NCBI RefSeq assembly: GCF_001306115.1
Contig: NZ_LGCL01000019.1
Location: 1-64,000 of the forward strand
Source of the DNA: Ornatilinea apprima
Lineage (GTDB): Bacteria > Chloroflexota > Anaerolineae > Anaerolineales > Anaerolineaceae
DNA: 64,000 nt
Direction: 5' to 3'
The notes under the pieces were generated by a model. It was not told the DNA's origin. It searched no databases and worked only from the letters and a program-made list of their open reading frames with translations. Each line of letters starts with the position of its first letter. The stretch's first letter is position 1. Positions 26,601 through 34,530 of the stretch are shown here, piece by piece. The position numbers were made by a program, and so were the translations under genes.

Positions 26601-27099
26601 AACGCAAGATGCCATAAAGAATCAGCACCCCAAACAGCTCAATGAATGCTTCATTGCGGGTATAGCGCCCATAAAACAACATAAACGGAGAAATCAAGAA
26701 CAACGCCCCGGCAATGATCGTACCATTCCGCCCCAAATAGCGCCGAAACCCGAACAGCACCGCGGCTACCGCTGCCACGCTGAATATCGCGGCGGGCACC
26801 CGCGCGCTGAAATCATTATCGCCCAGCAAGAAGTACGACAGCGTCACCAGGTGAAACTGCATCGGGCCGTGGGTTACCGGATCATGCCGATAACCATTTC
26901 CCGTAAACAGTTCCCAAGATGGCACCACATGATTGACTTCATCATGGCTCATCACCCGCGCGCCCAGGTCGTAGAAGCGGCTCACCAGTGCCAGAATCAA
27001 AATCAACGCGATCAAAACCGTTTCCACTTTGATTCGCGGCAAAAAAGATATGATCGGGCGGTCAAGCCAGGATGGTGTTTCTTGAATTTCAGTTTCCAT
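23674..27099 (-). CDS. Agl23-like GT39-type membrane protein fused to a six-bladed NHL propeller
   Basis: About 1141 residues. The first 600 hold roughly a dozen membrane helices and the GT39/PMT-like HDEVNHVVPSWELF motif near the first loop, as in the family called flippase activity-associated protein Agl23 in archaea and Chloroflexota. A soluble domain follows, then from about residue 855 six NHL repeats (YVADSRNHRIQRF, YVADTWNHRVQKF, YITDTGNKRVVVF, YLADTWNRRVQVF and two more divergent). This predicts an exported beta-propeller on a protein glycosylation or lipid-sugar enzyme. I prefer ATG 27097-27099; in-frame ATGs at 27120 and 27258 are possible, the last without a ribosome-binding site. 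The function is by family only. Confidence 0.85.
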   Translation of the reverse strand: METEIQETPSWLDRPIISFLPRIKVETVLIALILILALVSRFYDLGARVMSHDEVNHVVPSWELFTGNGYRHDPVTHGPMQFHLVTLSYFLLGDNDFSARVPAAIFSVAAVAAVLFGFRRYLGRNGTIIAGALFLISPFMLFYGRYTRNEAFIELFGVLILYGILRYLERGDKFSLYLISIVTALHFATKETAFIYTAQYLLFTGVLFLEGVARIRWEDTRARNRFLTFMVIALTLFLGALGLAAWNASLVKTVEGGEASGGLGAVGLTVEILMFIGAVALAVIGVVLLVQKLGWKPIRDLRAFDLMILVGTLILPQLAAFPVKMIGWDPLDYSSAGMVKTGAVLLVMTLISIGIGLWWRPRLWVGNAVVFYAIFTVFYTTFFTNGNGFFTGLIGALGYWLSQQEVQRGSQPWYYYAALQVPVYEFLAALGTLLAVYFGVRHNRFAGRPGERISEDAVEEAVGETPATEDAANVEDHPDILGADLPGKRLPTLSLLLFWSVTSLVAYSMAGEKMPWLTVHVALPLLLAAGWGLGYLTETTPWKQLFKREGLLALLLIPVFSAAFAALMGKLLGSQPPFQGNELFQLEATNTFLLAFAGTVLSAGGITYLLRDWQGKDVLRLAANAFFALLAVLTARAAYRASFINYDYATEYLVYAHAAPGPKEVLKQIEEISKRTTGGLDVMVAYDNDMLYPYWWYLRDYPNHRWYQDQPTRDLADYPLIVAGDASMDKMEPIVKDNYVAFNYIRLWWPNQDYYGLTWERIRDALRNPEMRAAIFKIWLNRDYKDYARLTGNTSMTATTWQPSARMRFYIRKDILAQMWNYGAMPEFTPSVVEDPYTAGQVALVPDRVAGTAGTEPGQLNAPRDMAIGPDGSLYVADSRNHRIQRFNANGDFLQAWGSFGDAIQAGGAPGGLFNEPWGLDVAPDGSVYVADTWNHRVQKFTAEGEFVTMWGYFGTAEAPDAFWGPRDVAVDANGYVYITDTGNKRVVVFDQNGKYIAQFGAQGLALGEFDEPVGLAIDREARRLYLADTWNRRVQVFGEAADGTLSTPLKEFDMYGWFGESLDNKPYLTVGKGGDVFVVDPEGYRVVQFSPEGEFKRTWGQYSLDVDGFALAASVVVDAEGRVWVSDAVNNRLLRFVLPE

Positions 27100-27281
27100 G
27101 GATCTTTGTTCACTCTCCATTTCAATTAATGGAAATTGGCTGCTTGCAGGTTTGTTCTTCTGACTATACTTGAAAGGATGGGTTAAGGCAAGGTGACCCG
27201 CAGAACCTTCAGCAGCTTTTCCATCGCCGCTGCCCTCAACGCCCCTTTTAGCCTTCACCCGGCCTTGCAGCGCGACAAGTT

Positions 27282-27325
27282 AAAAAAGGCTGCCTGACCG
27301 TTGGACATTTCCAGCGGCAGGCAGC
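27282..27325 (-). terminator. Intrinsic terminator of the NBR1-type lipoprotein gene
   Basis: GCTGCCTG and CAGGCAGC form the base of a long hairpin with further pairing (CCGCTGG with CCAACGG), followed on the minus strand by six T residues. The remaining bases up to about 27100 show nothing else I can support. Confidence 0.88.
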
Positions 27326-27339
27326 TCAGGTTTGAAACC

Positions 27340-28011
27340 CTATTTCTTAATTTTGAACGGGAAGTAGAATTCCTCAATGAATTGGCCCGAAGCATTATAC
27401 AAATACCAGCGGGAGATGTAGGTTCCCTCTTCGCCTGGCAAAAAGGCGCGAATGTTGGCTTCCCATTTTTCACCCGGCTTAATTTCGCGGTCCAAAACCA
27501 CTTCTTTCACCCCCGAAAGCGACTGGCCAGAGACAAACACCCACTTGTAACCCGGTTTCCAGGTAGTGGTGCCGGTGTTGGTAAAGCCCCAAGATAATAA
27601 AAATTCCTCGTTGGGCTTAAAGGTCTGGTTGTCACCCGGCTGGTTGTAACCCCAGGTAGCCGCGTCGCCGGTCTGTTTGCCGGGCGCAGGATTAGTGCTG
27701 CCAGCACTATAGGTGGGCGCGGAGGTGGCAGTCGCCACCGCGGTGGATTCTCCGCCTGAGCCAACTGGTGGCAGGGTTGGCAGAATTTCGGTTGGTGTAG
27801 CCGTTGGGGGAACCGGTGTGGCAGTCGGTTCCGGCGTTTGAGTGGCCGTCGGCATCGCCGCTGCTGTTTCTGTCAGTTGCGCCTGCACCGTTGATGCGGC
27901 TTGGGTATAAACTACATTCGGGTCAATTGTGGGTTCGGGCGTTCCAGCGCAGCCAGCTAAAACAAGGGCTGCGGCCATCACGCAAAAAGCGACAATCTTC
28001 TGTGTTTTCAT
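27340..28011 (-). CDS. Lipoprotein with NBR1-type immunoglobulin-like domain
   Basis: This protein has about 223 residues. It starts MKTQKIVAFC with a lipobox ending LAGC, so it should be lipidated by Lgt and processed by LspA (both encoded in this window). A Thr/Pro-rich linker (TPEPTATPVPPTATPTEIL) of about 70 residues follows. The C-terminal domain (WGFTNTGTTTWKPGYKWVF, then EKWEANIRAFLPGEEGTYIS) matches the NBR1 central Ig-like domain, which also occurs in many Chloroflexota surface proteins. The ATG at 28009-28011 is supported by AAGGAAA upstream; the longer frame to 28158 is not. A TATAAT box lies near 28060. The ligand is unknown. Confidence 0.88.
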   Translation of the reverse strand: MKTQKIVAFCVMAAALVLAGCAGTPEPTIDPNVVYTQAASTVQAQLTETAAAMPTATQTPEPTATPVPPTATPTEILPTLPPVGSGGESTAVATATSAPTYSAGSTNPAPGKQTGDAATWGYNQPGDNQTFKPNEEFLLSWGFTNTGTTTWKPGYKWVFVSGQSLSGVKEVVLDREIKPGEKWEANIRAFLPGEEGTYISRWYLYNASGQFIEEFYFPFKIKK

Positions 28012-28144
28012 CTCTAAAAAGTTTCCTTGCATCCAGTGGATATTCAATTGTAAAATTATACCAACTTTCCAATCTCTTGCGTGAAACCCGCCCGATCCTC
28101 CCCGGCATCCATCCCCATCTCGAAATTCGTAAGGAAACTGAACT

Positions 28145-29365
28145 ATGAATCGCTCCAAAACCGCCCGTTACGCCATGTTTGGCATGCTTTACTTTGCCCA
28201 AGGAGCCATCCTCAGCTACTTTACCGCCCTTAATTCGCTTTACCTGCTCTCTTTCAATATCAGCATGAGCCAGATCGGACTGATGGGCACCATCGCTATG
28301 ATCCCTTTTGTCATAAAAATTTTTCTGGGCATGCTCAGCGATAAGGTGAACTTCTTTCATCTCGGTTACCGCCGCCCGTATATCATCATCGGTTTGCTTG
28401 TTCAATCGCTCTGCCTTTTCATTGTTCCCTTCATCAACCCCGCCACCCATTTTGGCCTGTTCGCCCTCACCGCCTTCATTTTGATGACCGGTATGGCACT
28501 TTACGACACCTGCACCGACGGTCTGGCACTGGACACCACTCCCAAAGAAGAAGAAGGAGCCATTCAAGGCTTCATGGTTGGCGGGCGCGCCCTGGGAGTG
28601 GTGATCATCTCCGCCATCATCGGTATTGTTGCCGAGCGATCTTCCTGGACAACCGCATTCAACTCTCTGGCTGTCCTCACCTTGCTGCCGCTTCCGCTGG
28701 TTTTGATGGCCAGAGAAACTGAACGCTCCGCCGAGCGCAAGTTTGAATGGAAAGCATTTTCGGCCTTTACTCACCCCTCCGTCATCTCTCTCGCCCTCCT
28801 TGGCGCCTTGTATTCCCTCATCACTAACGCTGCCAATCAGATTGTCAACCCTTTCCTGCAAGCCGAGTTCGATATCAGCCTCTCTTCCGCCGGGTTTTTT
28901 ACCACCATCTGGGGTGTGGGGGTAATCCTGGGCAGCCTGACCGGCGGGCGGCTGATCGACCGGATCGGGCAGCGCCGAGCCGTACATTGGGCCATCGGCA
29001 TCTCGATTGGATCCATTGCGCTTCTGGCGCTCATTTTCAACCCCACCATGGCCTGGCCGCTGGTGGCCGCTTTTGGTCTGGCCTTCGGCTATTACGAAAC
29101 AGTTTACTTTGCCATCTCAATGAACAAGAGCGATCCACGTATTGCCGCCTCCATGTTCTCTATCCTCATGGCTATTGCCAATATCGGAACTGGCATCGGA
29201 CTTTCGCTCAGCGGATCTCTGGTTGATGCTCTCAATTACCGCTGGACGTTTTTCATCATCGCCGGACTGAACTTACTGGCACTACCACTTCTGGGGCTGA
29301 TCTTTAAACCCGGAGAAGACCGCTCTGCGTCAGAATCACCCTCACCCGCCCACACCACGGAGTAA
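28145..29365 (+). CDS. Major facilitator superfamily transporter
   Basis: This 406-residue protein has about twelve membrane helices in two halves. The first (YFAQGAILSYFTALNSLYLL, IGLMGTIAMIPFVIKIFLGM, LSDKVNF) resembles the AmpG/acetyl-CoA-transporter branch. The cytoplasmic loop motif GGRLIDRIGQRRA is repeated in the second half. The substrate is unknown; an AmpG-like muropeptide role would fit the several cell-wall genes nearby but is only a guess. AAGGAAA precedes the ATG. It is divergent from the NBR1-type lipoprotein and 68 nt upstream of a HAD-HD gene. Confidence 0.88.
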   Translation: MNRSKTARYAMFGMLYFAQGAILSYFTALNSLYLLSFNISMSQIGLMGTIAMIPFVIKIFLGMLSDKVNFFHLGYRRPYIIIGLLVQSLCLFIVPFINPATHFGLFALTAFILMTGMALYDTCTDGLALDTTPKEEEGAIQGFMVGGRALGVVIISAIIGIVAERSSWTTAFNSLAVLTLLPLPLVLMARETERSAERKFEWKAFSAFTHPSVISLALLGALYSLITNAANQIVNPFLQAEFDISLSSAGFFTTIWGVGVILGSLTGGRLIDRIGQRRAVHWAIGISIGSIALLALIFNPTMAWPLVAAFGLAFGYYETVYFAISMNKSDPRIAASMFSILMAIANIGTGIGLSLSGSLVDALNYRWTFFIIAGLNLLALPLLGLIFKPGEDRSASESPSPAHTTE

Positions 29366-29433
29366 AAAGGATTCTTCGCTTCACGGATGACCCAAAGCTT
29401 GATCCAGTCTTACCCGGCAAAGGAGGCTTCGGC

Positions 29434-30492
29434 ATGACCATTCTTGTCTTTGATTGGGGAAACACCCTGATGCGCGTCTTCCCCGAATACACCGGCCCCA
29501 TGGTCCATTGGCCGGAAGTCGCTCTCATTCGCGGCGCAGATGACGCCCTTGCTTCTCTCTCTGGCCAATACCGCTTGGTCGTTGCCACCAATGCCCGCGA
29601 ATCGTCCACTGAACAGGTGCGCGCCGCCTTACAGCGTGTGGACATTGACCGGTATTTCGAACAGGTATTCACCACCCACAACCTGAAGCAGAGCTGCAAA
29701 CCTGACCCCGAATTCTTCAAAGCCATTGAGAATCAGCTCTCAGCCGCTCCCCACGACCTGCTCATGATCGGCGATGACTACTGCACGGACGTGCTGGGAG
29801 CAGTCCAGTGCGGCTGGCAGGCAGTGTGGTTCAATCCCAACCACCAATCCTCTGCCAGCCTTACTCCCTTCCACAGTATCGAAATCGATTCGCTCGCCCA
29901 CCTGCCAGCCGCGCTCTCCAGGCCAACCCTGCCTTCCGTTCCAACCTGCCTTGGCTGGTTGCAAGAAGAAGGCTCTTCCTCCATGCTGCTCATTCATGTC
30001 CAAGTGGTTGCGGCCATCGCCTACCAGCTTGCCATCTGGCTGCGTGCCAACGGTCAAGTGGTCGATCCCATTCTGGCACACCGCGGCGGCCTATTGCATG
30101 ACCTGGCAAAACTGCTCTCCCTGCGTACCGGCGCCTCCTCTGACGATCACGGACGGCTGGCGGCCCGCCTGCTGACCCAGCGCGAGCAACCAGAACTGGC
30201 CGAAATTGCGTACCGCCATCTGCTTTTCTGTCTGATTGATGAAGACCGCCGCCCACAGACCTGGGAGCAGAAAATTGTCTACTTTGCCGACAAGCTGGTA
30301 GAAAAATCGCAGCTGGCCTCTCTCGATGAGCGCCTTCAGGGTCTGCGCGAGCGCTATCCGCACCACCAGCAGCAAATAGACGCGGTTATTCCTGCCCTGC
30401 TTGAGCTGCAAGACGATATCTGCCAGGCTGCGGACATTCTCCCTTCCGAACTGCTGCCCTGCCTTAACAACGCCCTTCTCGGTGAAGAATAG
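29434..30492 (+). CDS. HAD phosphatase fused to an HD-domain phosphohydrolase
   Basis: The N-terminal 150 residues form a HAD domain: VFDWGNTLMRV (nucleophile Asp, second Asp replaced by Gly), VVATNARES, SCKPDPEFFKA and MIGDDYCTDVLGA. The C-terminal half has a complete HD signature: His in LIHVQVVAAIAYQLA, the HD pair in RGGLLHDLAKLL and the last Asp in YFADKLVEKS, as in YqeK-type nucleotide hydrolases. The fusion implies two successive phosphate-releasing steps on one substrate. The start has an AAAGGAGG site. It follows the MFS transporter by 68 nt and may be co-transcribed with it. Confidence 0.88.
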   Translation: MTILVFDWGNTLMRVFPEYTGPMVHWPEVALIRGADDALASLSGQYRLVVATNARESSTEQVRAALQRVDIDRYFEQVFTTHNLKQSCKPDPEFFKAIENQLSAAPHDLLMIGDDYCTDVLGAVQCGWQAVWFNPNHQSSASLTPFHSIEIDSLAHLPAALSRPTLPSVPTCLGWLQEEGSSSMLLIHVQVVAAIAYQLAIWLRANGQVVDPILAHRGGLLHDLAKLLSLRTGASSDDHGRLAARLLTQREQPELAEIAYRHLLFCLIDEDRRPQTWEQKIVYFADKLVEKSQLASLDERLQGLRERYPHHQQQIDAVIPALLELQDDICQAADILPSELLPCLNNALLGEE

Positions 30493-30506
30493 TTGATAAG
30501 ACCACA

Positions 30507-30544
30507 GCTCCCCCACCTCCGTTCAAAAAAGGAAATGGGGGAGC
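30507..30544. terminator. Hairpin between convergent genes
   Basis: GCTCCCCCA pairs with TGGGGGAGC (30507-30515 with 30536-30544). There is no T run on either side, so termination activity is uncertain. It lies between the HAD-HD gene and the convergent serine hydrolase gene. Confidence 0.5.
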
Positions 30545-30578
30545 CGTGTTAGTTGTTATCGGAAACGTCGAAAATCCT

Positions 30579-32069
30579 TTACTCCAGATTGTAGTAATTA
30601 TAGACCGCACGCGACAGGTTCGCGAAGAGCACATTCGCCGGGTCAAAAACCAACTGCACCGGCTGGTACATAAAGATCACCAGCACATAATCGCCCGCCG
30701 GCGAATAGACAATCGCCGCATTGCCCATCGTGTGCAAGTAACCATCATTCTCAATAATCCAGCCGTGCTTGTGCGCGATGCGCGTTCCTTCGGGGATGCC
30801 GGCTTTGATCAGCACCGCGATATCGTTCAGGGACAGAAAATCAAGCATTTGCTGGCATTCCGCCTGGCTGACCTGACCCGCGTATGCGGCTGTCAGGGTG
30901 CCTCCGCCATTGTTCGCGCACTGATATAAATCATCCATCAACATCCCGAGATCTGCCGGAGTGGTCTGGTTATATACATCCGGCTCGGTGTTGACGTCAG
31001 TGCGGGAGTTGGCCGGGGTTGTAAAACGCTGCAGCAGCGGCGCGCCAGGGTAAAAATAGCCCGCGATAAAGGTGTTTGCCAATCCGATCGCCTGCATATC
31101 TTCTGTTACCTGGAGCGGCCCCAGATTTAAATCCAAAACATTCTGCATTAATCGATCAGCCGGTCCATTCTCAGACTGCTCAATCATCAAAGCCATCTGA
31201 TCCAGCACCGTTTGCGGCGTGGGCTCACTCACCCGCCGGAACGTGGAAGTCATTATCGGGATTTTCATTGTGCTGGCAGCCGTAAAGGCAATCCCCGGAG
31301 CCAGGTCTTCACCGTTCCGGTATGCGAAGTTCATTTCTTCGCGTGTCTTCAGATCCAGCATGTACATCTCAACCACACCGTCAAAGCCCGATACATCCAC
31401 AATTTGCTTCAACAACACTTCCAGATTGACCAAAGACGGGCGCGGCGGCTTGACCTGGCTGTATGTAAGGTTAACCACTCGCGCATTTGGCGAGCGCAGC
31501 GCGTCTTCAATCAGCACCACCGCCCGGTCCATATCCAGAACAGTGCCGGGGTTGCCACTCTGAAAACTGGTTGTTCCCGGCAGCGGAATGGACGCCTCAG
31601 GCGGCTGGTCATAGCGCACCGCAATTTCATTTTTTAAATAGGTGCGCAGCCGCTCTTCCGAGATCGTCGCGCTCAACGGCACCGATTTGGGCGTCGGCAG
31701 TTGATTCCACAAATAGTCCCAAAAGGCGCTCCAGAAAGGTTGAGTGATGCGCTGCAAATCCGCGGCCGCCAGCATTTCGTCCAGCTTCAACTCGAACCCT
31801 ACCACCTGCGGCTTCACTTGAATCACCGCGTCTCCATACCGCAGTTCCACTGGAACGCCATAGGCCTGCACCAGGCGTTCTGCCGCGCTTTCCTGGTTTA
31901 ATCCGCCTACCGGCACGCCAGCAATCCTCATTCCAGGTGGAAAGGACGAGCGGATGCGACTATATTGCACCAGTTCAAAAACTGTCAAAACCAGCGCCAT
32001 TAAGATCAGCGCCATAGATAGCCAGCGTAGAATTAAAAGTCCTAATCGACCTCTCACCATTTTCTCCAT
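30579..32069 (-). CDS. Membrane-anchored class A beta-lactamase-like serine hydrolase with YoaR-type domain
   Basis: About 496 residues: an N-terminal membrane helix, then a YoaR/PG-binding-4-like region (SFPPGMRIAGVPVGGLNQES and the QVVGFELKLDEML segment). The C-terminal class A serine beta-lactamase/PBP fold carries S-x-x-K as STMK near residue 265, the SxN motif as SENG near 300 and KHG in place of KTG near 433. It may be a cell-wall carboxypeptidase-like enzyme, a beta-lactamase or an inactive binder; motifs favour catalysis. The start is uncertain: ATG at 32069 or 32060. The longer frame to 32105 runs through the promoter at 32093-32121. Confidence 0.82.
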   Translation of the reverse strand: MEKMVRGRLGLLILRWLSMALILMALVLTVFELVQYSRIRSSFPPGMRIAGVPVGGLNQESAAERLVQAYGVPVELRYGDAVIQVKPQVVGFELKLDEMLAAADLQRITQPFWSAFWDYLWNQLPTPKSVPLSATISEERLRTYLKNEIAVRYDQPPEASIPLPGTTSFQSGNPGTVLDMDRAVVLIEDALRSPNARVVNLTYSQVKPPRPSLVNLEVLLKQIVDVSGFDGVVEMYMLDLKTREEMNFAYRNGEDLAPGIAFTAASTMKIPIMTSTFRRVSEPTPQTVLDQMALMIEQSENGPADRLMQNVLDLNLGPLQVTEDMQAIGLANTFIAGYFYPGAPLLQRFTTPANSRTDVNTEPDVYNQTTPADLGMLMDDLYQCANNGGGTLTAAYAGQVSQAECQQMLDFLSLNDIAVLIKAGIPEGTRIAHKHGWIIENDGYLHTMGNAAIVYSPAGDYVLVIFMYQPVQLVFDPANVLFANLSRAVYNYYNLE

Positions 32070-32092
32070 TTCGCGTTCGTTTGCGTTAGCCG

Positions 32093-32121
32093 ATTCTACC
32101 AACAAAAAAGAGTTTCATCAA
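32093..32121 (-). promoter_or_regulatory. Promoter of the serine hydrolase gene
   Basis: TTGATG (32116-32121), 17 nt, TAGAAT (32093-32098) on the minus strand. This rules out the longest reading-frame start upstream. Confidence 0.65.
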
Positions 32122-32213
32122 ACCACCGCACTTCCAATTCCAGTCTCTACATGATCACGTGCTTCTCCCTTGAGAATGAGCGAAAACCGAATCGCTTCAA
32201 AAGGTTCGCTTGA

Positions 32214-32242
32214 TTGACAGTTTTTTCTGCCGTGGTTATACT
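32214..32242 (+). promoter_or_regulatory. Strong promoter of gmd
   Basis: TTGACA (32214-32219, perfect) and TATACT (32237-32242) with 17 nt between them, giving a leader of about 65 nt before the gmd TTG start. Confidence 0.85.
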
Positions 32243-32314
32243 TACCTTTGCTTGATCATTGGTCATGCAATCAACTCTAAGGGGGAAGGGTTTGCCCCAC
32301 ATTGGGAGGTTTTT

Positions 32315-33382
32315 TTGAAAAAAGCGATTATTACCGGCATCACCGGGCAAGACGGTTCGTACCTGGCAGAGATGCTTCTATCCAAAGGATATGAAGTTCA
32401 CGGCATGATCCGCCGCGCCAGCACGTTTAATACCGGCCGCATTGACCACCTGTATCACGACCCGCATGGTAACGGCGATAAGGTCAACCTTTACCTTCAT
32501 TATGGTGATCTTTCTGCTCCTCAATCTCTAACCGACCTGGTTTACAACGTCCAGCCCGATGAAGTGTACCACCTTGCCGCCCAGAGCCACGTGCGCGTCA
32601 GTTTTGACATGCCCGAATATACCGGCGATGTGACCGGTCTGGGCACGACCCGCATCCTTGAAGCCCTGCGCCGCAGCGGCAGCAAAGCCCGGTTCTACCA
32701 GGCTTCCACCAGCGAATTGTTTGGCAGCGCCAACCCGCCCCAAAATGAAGATACGCCCTTCCTGCCGCGCAGTCCGTACGCCGCGGCTAAAATGTACGCC
32801 TATTGGATGGTGCGAAATTACCGTGAAGCCTACAACATGTTTGCGACCAACGGTATTCTCTTCAATCACGAATCTCCCCGCCGCGGCGAGACCTTTGTAA
32901 CCCGCAAAATCACCCGCGCCGCCGCTTCCATTCTGGCCGGCCGCCAAAAAAACCTCTACTTGGGCAACCTCGACTCGAAACGCGACTGGGGATACGCCCC
33001 GGAATACGTTGAGGCCATGTATATGCTGATGCAAATCGACCAGCCCGGTGATTTTGTGATTGGCACCGGAGAAGCGCACACCGTCCGCGAGTTTCTGGAT
33101 GAAGCGTTTGGCTACATCAACCTCGATTGGCACGACTACGTCCACATCGATCCGCGCTACTTCCGCCCCACCGAGGTTGATTACCTCTTGGCAGACCCGA
33201 CCCGCGCCAACCAGATGGGCTGGAAGCCGCGCGTTACCTTCCGCGGTTTGGTTCGCATTATGATGGACGCCGACCTGGAAGCACTCGGTCTACCCAGCCC
33301 CGGCGAGGGTAAACGCATCATTAACGAGCAGTTTGGCGATTGGCACTGCTGGGAACACCAGATTATGACCATGGACCGCTGA
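32315..33382 (+). CDS. gmd: GDP-mannose 4,6-dehydratase
   Basis: This short-chain dehydrogenase converts GDP-mannose to GDP-4-keto-6-deoxymannose, the first step to GDP-fucose, rhamnose or related deoxysugars for surface glycans. It shows the NADP-binding [21 protein letters not shown] with the catalytic Ser/Thr and Glu, and [12 protein letters not shown] with the Tyr-x-x-x-Lys pair near residue 154. [15 protein letters not shown] is typical for GMD. The start is TTG at 32315, with GGGAGG 7 nt upstream; the upstream ATG/GTG frame to 32210 covers the promoter. It is followed by a perfect 14-bp hairpin, so it is probably monocistronic. Confidence 0.95.
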   Translation: MKKAIITGITGQDGSYLAEMLLSKGYEVHGMIRRASTFNTGRIDHLYHDPHGNGDKVNLYLHYGDLSAPQSLTDLVYNVQPDEVYHLAAQSHVRVSFDMPEYTGDVTGLGTTRILEALRRSGSKARFYQASTSELFGSANPPQNEDTPFLPRSPYAAAKMYAYWMVRNYREAYNMFATNGILFNHESPRRGETFVTRKITRAAASILAGRQKNLYLGNLDSKRDWGYAPEYVEAMYMLMQIDQPGDFVIGTGEAHTVREFLDEAFGYINLDWHDYVHIDPRYFRPTEVDYLLADPTRANQMGWKPRVTFRGLVRIMMDADLEALGLPSPGEGKRIINEQFGDWHCWEHQIMTMDR

Positions 33383-33407
33383 CCAGCGTGCTGATACGAT
33401 CACAACC

Positions 33408-33441
33408 AAACAATCACCGCCTTACCCGGCGGTGATTGTTT
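33408..33441 (+). terminator. Terminator-like hairpin after gmd
   Basis: A perfect 14-bp stem (AAACAATCACCGCC with its complement) encloses a 6-nt loop and ends in TTT. Confidence 0.8.
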
Positions 33442-33489
33442 ACCAGCGGTGGGGTACCTATTCAGACAAAACCGTAAGGGAGATGGATA

Positions 33490-34515
33490 ATGAAAGTTTT
33501 ATTCATTGGTGGAACCGGCAACATCAGCGCCAGTGTCAGCCGTCTGGCCGTCGAACAGGGCATACAGCTCTACCTGCTCACGCGTGGACAAACCCCCGTC
33601 CATATTCCCGGCGCGCGCGTTCTCACCGGAGATATTCAAAACGTCAGCCATGTTCAAGAGCTGCTCTCCGGGCATCAATTTGACGCGGTCGTCAATTGGA
33701 TCAATTACACCCAGGATCAGGTTGAGCGCGATGTTCATCTTTTTGCTGGCCGCACCCGCCAATACATCTTCATCAGCTCCGCCTCGGCGTACCAGAAGCC
33801 CGTTCTCAACCCCATCATCACCGAGCAGACGCCCCTAGAAAATCCTTATTGGGAATATTCGCGCAACAAAATTGCCTGCGAGAATTACCTCATGGACGCA
33901 TTTCACAACGCGTCTTTCCCGGCTACCATCGTCCGCCCCTCTCACACTTACGACACCATTCTACCGCTTGTGCTGGGCGGAGGCGCTACCTTCACCCTCG
34001 CCGACCGCATCTTGCGCGGCCAACCGGTCATCCTCCACGGTGACGGCAGTTCCCTATGGACGCTTACCCACTCTCAAGACTTCGCCCGCGCCTTTCTACG
34101 TCTACTGGGCAACACCGCAGCTATCGGTGAGGCTTTTCACATCACTTCGGATGAAAGCCTGACCTGGAATCAAATTTACCTGGCCCTGTCAGAAGCTCTG
34201 GGTGTGAAAGCGCGCGTGGTGCATGTGCCGTCTGATTTCATCGCCCGCGTCGTTCCCGACCGCGGCCCCAGCCTGTTGGGCGATAAAGCCTGGAGCGTGA
34301 TTTTTGATAACACCAAAATAAAACAGTTCGTGCCGGGCTGGCAAGCGGTGATTGCCTTCCGCGATGGCATCCGCGCTACCCTGAACTGGTTCCAAGCCGA
34401 CGCACGCCGTATGGTCATCGACCCCAAAATCAATCAGGATACAGAGAAGATTCTCGCCGCTTACCGCCGGGCTTATGATGACCCCGAAGAAATCATCTCC
34501 GGCTGGCAGCCCTGA
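33490..34515 (+). CDS. NAD-dependent epimerase/dehydratase (extended SDR family)
   Basis: This 341-residue protein has the nucleotide-binding start MKVLFIGGTGNISASVSRLA (GxxGxxS variant), a FISSASAYQKP segment and WEYSRNKIACENYL where the Y-x-x-x-K pair appears as YSRNK. It resembles nucleoside-diphosphate-sugar epimerases acting on surface-sugar precursors. The neighbouring gmd supports a sugar role, but a terminator separates the two genes. A GGGAGATGG site lies upstream of the ATG. The exact reaction is not assignable from sequence alone. Confidence 0.85.
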   Translation: MKVLFIGGTGNISASVSRLAVEQGIQLYLLTRGQTPVHIPGARVLTGDIQNVSHVQELLSGHQFDAVVNWINYTQDQVERDVHLFAGRTRQYIFISSASAYQKPVLNPIITEQTPLENPYWEYSRNKIACENYLMDAFHNASFPATIVRPSHTYDTILPLVLGGGATFTLADRILRGQPVILHGDGSSLWTLTHSQDFARAFLRLLGNTAAIGEAFHITSDESLTWNQIYLALSEALGVKARVVHVPSDFIARVVPDRGPSLLGDKAWSVIFDNTKIKQFVPGWQAVIAFRDGIRATLNWFQADARRMVIDPKINQDTEKILAAYRRAYDDPEEIISGWQP

Positions 34516-34530
34516 TCTGAATCTGGCAGG

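Noticed and set aside
25879-27129. 416-codon plus-strand frame opposite the Agl23-NHL gene
   Set aside because: Gln/His/Arg-rich composition and no family features; it is an antisense shadow of a strongly supported coding sequence.
27923-28987. 354-codon minus-strand frame across the MFS gene
   Set aside because: The Gly/Lys/Asp-rich translation mirrors the MFS transporter, which has a clear start, ribosome-binding site and membrane pattern.
33490-34515. GDP-fucose synthase (fcl) assignment for the SDR gene next to gmd
   Set aside because: The protein lacks the recognisable Fcl sequence blocks, and a terminator separates it from gmd, so only the general SDR call is supported.
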